From an uncultured Eubacteriales bacterium (lineage in GTDB: Bacteria; Bacillota_A; Clostridia; Oscillospirales; Oscillospiraceae): a stretch of DNA of 10,476 nucleotides. The notes under the pieces are model-generated. The model was not told where the DNA came from. It made no database searches and saw only the letters and a list, made by a program, of their open reading frames with translations. A program made the position numbers and the translations under genes. This document shows, piece by piece, positions 1-4,731 of the stretch. Numbering within the stretch: position 1 is the first letter of the stretch; each line of letters opens with the position of its first letter. The DNA is taken from assembly GCA_900319835.1 (NCBI GenBank), contig ONPY01000083.1, forward strand, positions 1 through 10,476, written 5' to 3'.

Positions 1-312
1 ATTTCCACCATTATGAGCTCGGCGGGCTTCGGCGCGGCGGGGGCGGGACTCGCCCGCGGGACGCGCCTGAGGCTCCGCCTCCTGCACCCGCTTCATGGAC
101 AGGTTGATTTTTCCCTCCTCGGACACACTCAGGACCTTGACCTTCAACGTCTGTCCGATCTGAACATGGTCGTGTACATCGCTGACGAAGGCGTTGGCCA
201 CCTCCGAGATATGCACCAGACCGCTTTTGCCGCCCGGCAGCAGAACAAATGCGCCGAACTTCGTGATGCCGGTTACCTTTCCCTCCAGCACCTCGCCCAC
301 TGTCAACTCCAT
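1..312 (-). CDS. yabR: S1-domain RNA-binding protein, YabR-like (3' part outside window)
   Basis: The 104 visible residues begin MELTVGEVLEGKVTGITKFG and form one complete S1 (OB-fold) domain at about residues 1-73. It has the usual GKVTGITKFGAFV, SGLVHISEVA and LKVKVLSV...INLSMK strands. A low-complexity basic tail rich in Arg, Ala and Glu follows and runs off the window edge. S1 domains bind RNA; in this position the protein matches YabR of Bacillus, a small S1 protein encoded directly after divIC. An AGAGAGG ribosome binding site lies about 7 nt before the ATG. The gene follows divIC by about 40 nt, and this gap holds a small hairpin with 7-bp arms TGATATC/GATATCA at 337-356. The C-terminus and true length cannot be seen. 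Confidence 0.88.
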   Translation of the reverse strand, partial: MELTVGEVLEGKVTGITKFGAFVLLPGGKSGLVHISEVANAFVSDVHDHVQIGQTLKVKVLSVSEEGKINLSMKRVQEAEPQARPAGESRPRRAEARRAHNGGN

Positions 313-353
313 GGATGATCCTCTCTGTCTCTCCCGTGATATCCCGCCGGATA

Positions 354-650
354 TCATGACTCCGATTCTGCCTGCTCCTCTGCCTGTGGGAAGAGAAAGA
401 CCCGCTCGTCCGGCCGGACAAGCCCCAGCCGACGCCAGGCCAGTTCCTCCCACTCCTCGTCTTTCCAGCCGTCCTCGAGCTTTTTGCTCCTTGCAAGATT
501 GTCCTTTTCGATCGTCGCAAGCTCACAGGCAAGGGCGCTCTCGAGCGCCTCGGCCCGCTGTAGATTCTGCCCGAGCTTCATGAGGCAGCCCGCCGCATAC
601 AGCAGCAGGCTCAGCAGTACGATACGGATCAGAGTCTCTTTTGAGTCCAT
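354..650 (-). CDS. divIC: DivIC/FtsB-type septum formation initiator
   Basis: This 98-residue bitopic membrane protein starts MDSKETLIRIV. It has a short cytoplasmic N-terminus, one transmembrane helix (about residues 8-25, IRIVLLSLLLYAAGCL), then a predicted extracellular coiled coil (about 28-62). It ends in the family signature EEWEELAWRRLGLVRPDERVFLFP, equivalent to the DivIC/FtsB pattern of an ARexLGxvxPGE-like segment followed by hydrophobics. DivIC acts with FtsL and DivIB (FtsQ) in the divisome. I chose the ATG at 650 because GGAAGGA lies 5 nt upstream and the membrane helix then starts at the normal distance; an in-frame ATG 24 nt upstream is less well placed. The gene follows yabQ after an AT-rich 49-nt gap with a possible promoter, and precedes the S1 gene, as in Bacillus. 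Confidence 0.86.
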   Translation of the reverse strand: MDSKETLIRIVLLSLLLYAAGCLMKLGQNLQRAEALESALACELATIEKDNLARSKKLEDGWKDEEWEELAWRRLGLVRPDERVFLFPQAEEQAESES

Positions 651-670
651 GGCTGTCCTTCCGAGGGGAA

Positions 671-686
671 ACACTTCCCCACTGTT
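671..686 (-). other. small hairpin in the divIC 5' leader
   Basis: Read on the minus strand, GGGGAA-GTGT-TTCCCC forms a 6-bp stem with a 4-nt loop, between the proposed divIC promoter and its ribosome binding site. It has no following U-run, so it is not a terminator. It may only affect message stability or initiation. Confidence 0.35.
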
Positions 687-691
687 TTAGT

Positions 692-720
692 ATAATAAAT
701 CATTCCTTTTGATTTTGAAA
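692..720 (-). promoter_or_regulatory. candidate vegetative promoter for divIC-yabR
   Basis: On the minus strand, TTTCAA (715-720) is followed after 17 nt by TATTAT (692-697). The -10 matches the sigma-A consensus in 5 of 6 positions and the -35 in 3 of 6. It overlaps the end of yabQ and lies in a strikingly AT-rich patch of an otherwise GC-rich region. A separate promoter here would let divIC be expressed during growth while yabPQ are limited to sporulation. Confidence 0.42.
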
Positions 721-1080
721 GAGTTTTTTTCGAAAAAGCTGTCTTTTTTTAAAACGATCTTTCATTGATTTCCAGTTTTGCTCCCAAAACAGGGCACAGC
801 GCTCCAAAGTGGGCAAAAAAAGCGGGCTGAGCAGGTGCAGATACAGGCAGAAGCCGAGCAGCCCACCCAGCAGTTGACCACCCGCGAGCCGCCCATTTTC
901 CTCCCGCAGCGCCAGCAGAAAGCAGAGCGAGGAGGACGCTGCGCAAAACAGCACGTCCCAGACCGCGTCGCGCCCCCGGCGGCGGATGGGGCGCAGCAGG
1001 TCGTACAGCAGACCCAGGGCCGCCCCCGTGCCCAGCGCCAGCAGGAGGGAAAGCGCCTGGGCCCGGATGGGGAGCCCCAT
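700..1080 (-). CDS. yabQ: spore cortex biosynthesis membrane protein YabQ
   Basis: The 126-residue product begins MGLPIRAQALSLLLALG and has three hydrophobic segments (about residues 5-25, 37-55 and 62-85). The first ends in GLLYDLLRPIRR, the typical YabQ motif of a helix followed by YDxxR and basic residues. The C-terminus is strongly basic (FKKRQLFRKKLFQNQKE). In Bacillus subtilis YabQ is a mother-cell membrane protein of the forespore outer membrane needed for cortex formation. The ATG at 1080 lies one base after the yabP stop codon (TAA-A-ATG) without a convincing ribosome binding site, so translation is probably coupled to yabP. An in-frame ATG 96 nt upstream would overlap yabP deeply and adds non-conserved residues. 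Confidence 0.88.
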   Translation of the reverse strand: MGLPIRAQALSLLLALGTGAALGLLYDLLRPIRRRGRDAVWDVLFCAASSSLCFLLALREENGRLAGGQLLGGLLGFCLYLHLLSPLFLPTLERCALFWEQNWKSMKDRFKKRQLFRKKLFQNQKE

Positions 1081-1081
1081 T

Positions 1082-1366
1082 TTAAGAGAACAGCCGGGCC
1101 CAGAGGGAGCGGGCAGGGCCCGTCTCGCTGTAGCTGAGCTCCCGGATCGAACCGCACACCTCCAGCTCTCCCGCATCCAGATCGATCCGCCCGATGTGCA
1201 GCTGCTCGCCGCGGATGGTCAGCGCCCCCAGGGAGGTCTGGAGCAGGATCAGGTTTTCATCAAAGCCGCTGACGTCCTCCACCCCGGCAAGGGAGAGCTT
1301 CTCCCGGTTTTCCATGTGCAGGATCTGGGGCCTGGCGGCGCTCTTCGCCGCGGGTTCCTTGGTCAA
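1082..1366 (-). CDS. yabP: sporulation protein YabP (TTG start)
   Basis: The 94-residue product contains the YabP signature: MENREKLSLAGVEDVSGFDE, then LLQTSLGALTIRGEQLHIGR and IDLDAGELEVCGSIREL, a small beta-rich YabP/YqfC fold. It is found in endospore formers and is co-transcribed with yabQ; Bacillus YabP is a sporulation protein of the mother-cell compartment. I place the start at TTG 1366, because AGGAAGGTGA ends 5 nt before it and the resulting N-terminus (about 17 residues before ENREKL) fits the family. The open frame continues to an ATG at 1453, but that ATG is inside the nitroreductase terminator and upstream of the proposed sigma-E promoter, so it is unlikely. A second candidate is the internal ATG of MENREKL, which lacks a good ribosome binding site. 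Confidence 0.86.
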   Translation of the reverse strand: MTKEPAAKSAARPQILHMENREKLSLAGVEDVSGFDENLILLQTSLGALTIRGEQLHIGRIDLDAGELEVCGSIRELSYSETGPARSLWARLFS

Positions 1367-1389
1367 GGCAGTCACCTTCCTCTCACGAA

Positions 1390-1418
1390 AGCATATGCTG
1401 TTGTCCAAGGCAATATGA
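1390..1418 (-). promoter_or_regulatory. candidate sigma-E promoter of yabP-yabQ
   Basis: On the minus strand, TCATATT (1412-1418) is followed after 13 nt by GCATATGCT (1390-1398). The -35 fits the published Bacillus sigma-E pattern KMATATT fully, and the -10 fits GCATACAMT in 7 of 9 positions with near-normal spacing. The predicted start of transcription is about 1382, leaving a short leader before the TTG start codon. Sigma-E control is known for yabQ in Bacillus; its use here is inferred from the motif. Confidence 0.6.
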
Positions 1419-1451
1419 AAAAAGATCCCAGTTCCCGCAGGAACTGAGATC
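1418..1451 (-). terminator. rho-independent terminator of the nitroreductase gene
   Basis: On the minus strand, GATCTCAGTTCC and GGAACTGGGATC form a 12-bp stem with one G-U pair, a 4-nt loop (TGCG), and a run of six T. It starts about 11 nt after the nitroreductase stop codon. A run of five T after the plus-strand stem means it could also work in the other direction. Its T-run abuts the -35 of the yabP promoter. Confidence 0.9.
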
Positions 1452-1462
1452 ATTTTTCCCGC

Positions 1463-1990
1463 TCACTCTACCCAGAGGATGCGATCGGGCTTGCGCGGCT
1501 TGTCGGCGGGCGAGGGCCCGTCGGGGATGCCGACGATGCAGTGGCCAATGCCGGCATAGTCGCCTTCAATGCCGAGTTCGCGGAGGATGGCCTTGCCCTC
1601 CTCGGACTCAAACTCCTCCCTTGCCCGGTTGATCCAGCAGCTGCCGAGCCCCAGCGCGTGGGCGGCCAGCATCATGTTGCCCATGACCAGCGCGCCGTCG
1701 TAGATGAAGTTCGGCGTCGCGCGCTCGGAGAGCACCAGCAGCACCGCGGGTGCCCCGTAGAAGGGGTCAAAGTCCTCGGCCCAGCCGCCGATGTGGGTAT
1801 TCATCACCCGCAGCTTTTCCCGCAGCGCGGGGTTGGTGATGATGACGACGCGGGTCAGCTGCCGGTCGTGGCCGCTGGCGGCCCAGAGCCCGGCCTCCGC
1901 GATGGCCTCCAGATCCGCCTGCGCGGGCAGATCCGGCTTGTAGCGGCGGATGCTCCGCCGCTGTCTCATGGCGTCCAAAATCGGGTTCAT
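1463..1990 (-). CDS. nitroreductase-family FMN flavoprotein
   Basis: The 175-residue product starts MNPILDAMRQRRSIRRY, which holds the RRSIR motif that contacts the FMN phosphate in the nitroreductase superfamily. The segments EAGLWAASGHDRQ, APAVLLVLSE and GALVMGNMMLAAHALGLGSCWINR follow the canonical order, ending in IVGIPDGPSPADKPRKPDRI. Members are usually homodimers that reduce nitro-aromatics, quinones, flavins or similar acceptors with NAD(P)H. The real substrate cannot be told from sequence. The length is at the short end for the family, as is common in Clostridia. GGGAGAG precedes the ATG at about 8 nt. It has its own strong promoter and terminator, so it is probably monocistronic, although read-through from the upstream thioredoxin operon is possible. 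Confidence 0.88.
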   Translation of the reverse strand: MNPILDAMRQRRSIRRYKPDLPAQADLEAIAEAGLWAASGHDRQLTRVVIITNPALREKLRVMNTHIGGWAEDFDPFYGAPAVLLVLSERATPNFIYDGALVMGNMMLAAHALGLGSCWINRAREEFESEEGKAILRELGIEGDYAGIGHCIVGIPDGPSPADKPRKPDRILWVE

Positions 1991-2022
1991 GGAAAGCTCT
2001 CCCTTCGATTGTTGTCGGTTTC

Positions 2023-2051
2023 AGTATAGCACGGGACAGAGAACCTGACAA
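2023..2051 (-). promoter_or_regulatory. sigma-A promoter of the nitroreductase gene
   Basis: On the minus strand, TTGTCA (2046-2051) is followed after 17 nt by TATACT (2023-2028), with a TGn extended -10. Each hexamer matches consensus in 5 of 6 positions. It lies in the 67-nt gap after the thioredoxin-like gene. I see no terminator for the preceding operon in this gap. Confidence 0.72.
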
Positions 2052-2057
2052 TGGCTC

Positions 2058-2300
2058 CTATTTCGCCGTTTTTTCCAGCGCCCTGCAGATCGCCTTGACG
2101 TCCGGAACCCGGCCGGCAAAGAGCAGCCTCCCGTCCACCATCAGGGCCGGCACCTGCATGACCCCGAGCTTGACCATCTCCACCAGGTCCTCCACCTTTT
2201 CGGGCGTCTCCGCCCGGCCCAGGCGCCGCAGCGCCTCGCAGGTGTTCTCATACAGACGGCTGCAGGTCTCGCACCCGCTGCCGATGACCAGAATGTTCAT
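2058..2300 (-). CDS. thioredoxin-like redox-active disulfide protein (glutaredoxin-like)
   Basis: This 80-residue protein, MNILVIGSGCETCSRLYENT, has a single thioredoxin-fold domain. Its redox motif C10-E-T-C13 lies after the first strand and the conserved cis-Pro segment is VMQVPALMVDGRLLFAG (VPAL). It belongs to the small 'redox-active disulfide protein 2' type, which commonly sits next to YraQ/ArsP-type permeases. The likely role is thiol-disulfide exchange or transfer of a thiol-bound metal or metalloid; this is inferred from context. It lies 11 nt after the GTPase gene with GAGGAGG about 7 nt before the ATG, and is the last gene of the arsR operon. Confidence 0.85.
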   Translation of the reverse strand: MNILVIGSGCETCSRLYENTCEALRRLGRAETPEKVEDLVEMVKLGVMQVPALMVDGRLLFAGRVPDVKAICRALEKTAK

Positions 2301-2311
2301 GTCCTGCCTCC

Positions 2312-3238
2312 TCAGTTGCGCAGCTTCATGGGGTGGGGTACCAGCTCCCGCCAGGCGGCGTCCACCGTGCGGATCACCTGCGGGCCGATCTTGGAGAGAA
2401 AGACCAGCTGGGAGAGCTCCCTTGCCTCGGCGGGCTGCCGCTCGATGAGCGCCTCCACCACGTCCACCTGCTGCCAGCCGTCCGTCAGGTGCATGAAGCC
2501 CTTGATGCGGTAGCAGTCCGGCAGCACCCGGTGCAGAAAGGCCTCCAGCTCCTCCGGCGTCAGCACGGCCTCGGTCTCCAGGGAGATGGACTTGGGCTTG
2601 TTCTCCGGGCGGTTGAGGGATTCCTCACTCTCGGCCCACTGGAGCGCGCTCAGATCCTCTCCCAGAAAACCGAGATCCACCGCGCCGCGCACGCAGGTCT
2701 CGATCCGGCAGTGGGGGTTGAGCGCGCGGATCTGTGCCCGCAGCGCCTCCACCGCGGCTTTGCCCACGAGATCGGTCTTGTTGATCACCGCCATGTGGCA
2801 GTGGGTGATCTGCCGCTGCACGGTCTCCTCACTCTTCAACTGCTGCGGGAAGTTCACCGCGTCCACCAGACACACGACGCCCATGACCCGATACACGTCC
2901 CCGGCCAGAACCTTCACGGCCTCCAAAATCTCCTCCAGATTGGAGGGGTCGGCCAGACCCGAGCTCTCCACAAACACCGTGTCCAACTCCATCTGCCCCA
3001 GCTCCGCCAGGGCCTGCACGAAGTTTAATTTCAGACAGGAGCAGAAGATGGAGCCCCGGTTGATCTCCACCATGGTGAAGCCGCCCCGACGGAGGATCTC
3101 GCCGTCGATGCTCAGCTTGCCAAATTCATTCTGGATGATGCCGATTTTCCGGCCCTGCACATGGTTTAAGAGGTGCAGCAGCAGAGAGGTTTTCCCGGAT
3201 CCGAGGAAACCGGTGAGCAGATAGAGCTCTTTTTTCAT
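2312..3238 (-). CDS. G3E-family (CobW-like) P-loop GTPase
   Basis: The 308-residue product shows the G3E GTPase motifs in order: Walker A GFLGSGKT (10-17), QNEFGKLSIDGE (36-47) for the conserved Glu and Asp region, ESSGLADP (91-98) as Walker B, and NKTD (153-156) for guanine specificity. A C-terminal CobW_C-like domain occupies about 220-300. G3E GTPases (CobW, YjiA, UreG, HypB) help insert or deliver metals. The usual CxCC metal motif after the Asn-Gly turn is replaced by GSIFCSCLK (C66, C68), and there is no His-rich tail. The ATG at 3238 is chosen because GAGGAGG overlaps the permease stop codon 10 nt upstream and Walker A is then at the normal distance. It sits between an ArsP-like permease and a CxxC protein, suggesting a metal- or metalloid-handling job. 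Confidence 0.88.
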   Translation of the reverse strand: MKKELYLLTGFLGSGKTSLLLHLLNHVQGRKIGIIQNEFGKLSIDGEILRRGGFTMVEINRGSIFCSCLKLNFVQALAELGQMELDTVFVESSGLADPSNLEEILEAVKVLAGDVYRVMGVVCLVDAVNFPQQLKSEETVQRQITHCHMAVINKTDLVGKAAVEALRAQIRALNPHCRIETCVRGAVDLGFLGEDLSALQWAESEESLNRPENKPKSISLETEAVLTPEELEAFLHRVLPDCYRIKGFMHLTDGWQQVDVVEALIERQPAEARELSQLVFLSKIGPQVIRTVDAAWRELVPHPMKLRN

Positions 3239-3248
3239 GGCAGCCTCC

Positions 3249-4250
3249 TCAATAGATCTGCAGCAGCGGCTGCAGCGCGTTGAAGCCGTACCCGACGGCG
3301 ATGATGCCCAGCACACAGATGGCTGTGAACAAGGCGAGAAGCCTGGGCTTGACGGCCTTGCGCAGCAGGATCAGCGAGGGCAGCGACAGCGTGGTGACCC
3401 CCATCAGAAACGCCAGCACCACGCCCAGCAGCGCGCCCTTTTCCAGCAGCGCCTCGGCGATGGGCACGGCACCGAAGATGTCGGCGTACATGGGCGCCCC
3501 GCAGAGGGCCGCCAGCACGACCCCAAAGGGGCTGGAGCCGCCGAGCACGCGCTCCACCCACAGGGCGGGGATCGTGTTGTGGATGACGGCACCGATCCCG
3601 ACGCCGGCCAGCACATAGGGGAAGACGCGCCGCAGCGTGTCGCGCATCTGCCAGAAGGCGAGGGCTAAGCGCTCGGACAGGGTCGGCGTGTCGCTCTCCG
3701 CCTCCCCGGCGGCAAGGTTCCGCAGATCGTCCTCCACCTGATCCTCCATGCGCAGCCGCGCGATCAGCAGCCCGCCGAGAACCGCCACACACAGCCCCGC
3801 CGCCACATAGACCGCCGCCACCCGCCAGCCGAAGACGCCGGTCAGCAGCATGAGACTGCCCAGATCCACCATGGGCGAGGAGATGAGGAACGAGAAGCAA
3901 ACGCCCAGCGGCAGGCCCGCGGCGGTAAAGCCCATGAACAGCGGAATGGACGAGCAGGAGCAGAAGGGCGTCACGGTGCCCAGCAGCGCGGCGGCCAGGT
4001 GTGCCGGTAGGCCCTGTGTGCGGCCGAGGATCCGGCGGCTCCGCGCGGGTGGGAAGTAGCTCTGAACATAGGAGACGAGGAAAATCATCGCGCACAGCAG
4101 GATCAGAATCTTACAAAGATCGTAGAGAAAAAACAGCAGCGCGCCGCCCACACCGGCGGAGACGTCCAGCCCCAGAGCACCGAGGCCCCGGGCGAAAAGC
4201 CGCCGCAGCCAGGCCATGCCGAGCAGTTCGTCTTGGATAAAGGCTCCCAT
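3249..4250 (-). CDS. ArsP/YraQ-type permease (DUF318 family)
   Basis: The 333-residue membrane protein has about eight hydrophobic segments in two halves, separated by a charged loop near 165-200. It carries the family signatures TPFCSCSSIPLFMGF (about 94-108, with C97-S-C99), ISSPMVDLGSL, and in the second half GAPMYADIFGAVPIAEALLEKG. Characterised relatives include ArsP, which exports trivalent organoarsenicals, and SO_0444-type arsenic or antimony efflux proteins. The substrate here is not proven. It follows arsR by 9 nt in the same transcript and precedes the GTPase by 10 nt, so an ArsR-controlled efflux role is the best reading. The ATG at 4250 has no strong ribosome binding site; translation is probably coupled to the close upstream gene. 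Confidence 0.88.
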   Translation of the reverse strand: MGAFIQDELLGMAWLRRLFARGLGALGLDVSAGVGGALLFFLYDLCKILILLCAMIFLVSYVQSYFPPARSRRILGRTQGLPAHLAAALLGTVTPFCSCSSIPLFMGFTAAGLPLGVCFSFLISSPMVDLGSLMLLTGVFGWRVAAVYVAAGLCVAVLGGLLIARLRMEDQVEDDLRNLAAGEAESDTPTLSERLALAFWQMRDTLRRVFPYVLAGVGIGAVIHNTIPALWVERVLGGSSPFGVVLAALCGAPMYADIFGAVPIAEALLEKGALLGVVLAFLMGVTTLSLPSLILLRKAVKPRLLALFTAICVLGIIAVGYGFNALQPLLQIY

Positions 4251-4259
4251 TTCGGCACC

Positions 4260-4574
4260 TCAGCAGCACGGGGCTGCGTCCGAAGCGGAGACTTCCGCCT
4301 CATCCGCAAGCAGTTCCAGAAACTCTGCCAGGGTGTGCAGTCCCTGCGGGGAGAGTCGATAATACATCCACTTTCCCTCTTTGCGCCCTTGTACCAGGCC
4401 GGAATCACAGAGGGTTTTCATGTGATGGGACAGGGTCGGCTGGCTGATAGACAACACGGAGAGAAGTACACAGGCGCACTGCTCCCCCGCGGTGAGCAGT
4501 TCGAGGATATGGACGCGGTTCTCATCACTCAGCGCCTTGAAGAGCTCGGCGGCGGTGCTCGCGCTGTATGGCAT
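4260..4574 (-). CDS. arsR: ArsR/SmtB-family metalloregulatory repressor
   Basis: The 104-residue product begins MPYSASTAAELFKALSDENR and is a winged helix-turn-helix repressor: LSDENRVHILELL, recognition helix SQPTLSHHMKTLCDSGLV, and wing GRKEGKWMYYRLSPQGL. The sensing site EQCACVLLSVL has C33-A-C35 at the alpha-3 position used by As(III)/Sb(III)-sensing ArsR (ELCVCDL in E. coli). The C-terminus ends in a further Cys pair, C103-C104, which could supply extra ligands. GGGAGG lies about 7 nt before the ATG at 4574. It is the first gene of the operon and is probably autoregulated through the palindrome that overlaps its promoter. Inducer identity (arsenic, antimony or another soft metal) is inferred. 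Confidence 0.9.
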   Translation of the reverse strand: MPYSASTAAELFKALSDENRVHILELLTAGEQCACVLLSVLSISQPTLSHHMKTLCDSGLVQGRKEGKWMYYRLSPQGLHTLAEFLELLADEAEVSASDAAPCC

Positions 4575-4605
4575 ATAGACCCCTCCCAAACGGTAATCTG
4601 CTTCC

Positions 4606-4633
4606 ATTATATCGATGATTATCAATATGTCAA
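4606..4633 (-). promoter_or_regulatory. consensus sigma-A promoter of the arsR operon
   Basis: On the minus strand a perfect TTGACA (4628-4633) is followed after 16 nt by a perfect TATAAT (4606-4611). It is the strongest promoter in the window and requires a repressor to be inducible, consistent with the overlapping palindrome. Confidence 0.88.
4609..4628 (-). promoter_or_regulatory. candidate ArsR operator
   Basis: An imperfect 8-4-8 palindrome, ATATTGAT-AATC-ATCGATAT on the minus strand, has one mismatch between arms. It fills the spacer of the arsR promoter and overlaps the -10. AT-rich palindromes at this position are typical of ArsR/SmtB operators, where binding blocks RNA polymerase until metal induces release. 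Confidence 0.65.
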
Positions 4634-4679
4634 GAGGCATATAAAAACGCAACACCGTACCCGGAAAAGCCTCTTGACA
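4628..4679. repeat. 11-bp perfect inverted repeat spanning both divergent -35 boxes
   Basis: TGTCAAGAGGC (4628-4638) and GCCTCTTGACA (4669-4679) are perfect inverted copies separated by 30 nt, with a centre distance of about 41 bp (near four helical turns). The left copy contains TTGACA of the arsR promoter on the minus strand. The right copy contains TTGACA on the plus strand, facing the esterase gene. Confidence 0.8.
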
Positions 4680-4702
4680 AAGGGCCACCCATGGGCAAAA
4701 AT
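4674..4702 (+). promoter_or_regulatory. candidate promoter of the esterase-PPC genes
   Basis: A perfect TTGACA (4674-4679) is followed after 17 nt by AAAAAT (4697-4702), which matches TATAAT in 4 of 6 positions. Its -35 lies in the right arm of the 11-bp inverted repeat. The weak -10 suggests low or activated expression. Confidence 0.38.
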
Positions 4703-4731
4703 ACAGAAAAAGAGCTTTCGCGGAGGGGACC

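Noticed and set aside
2023..2057. Terminator after the thioredoxin-like gene
   Set aside because: Only a 5-bp imperfect stem without a T-run is present, overlapping the nitroreductase promoter.
2333..3028. Plus-strand frames over the GTPase gene
   Set aside because: They are antisense to a GTPase with all G motifs and have no ribosome binding site or domain.
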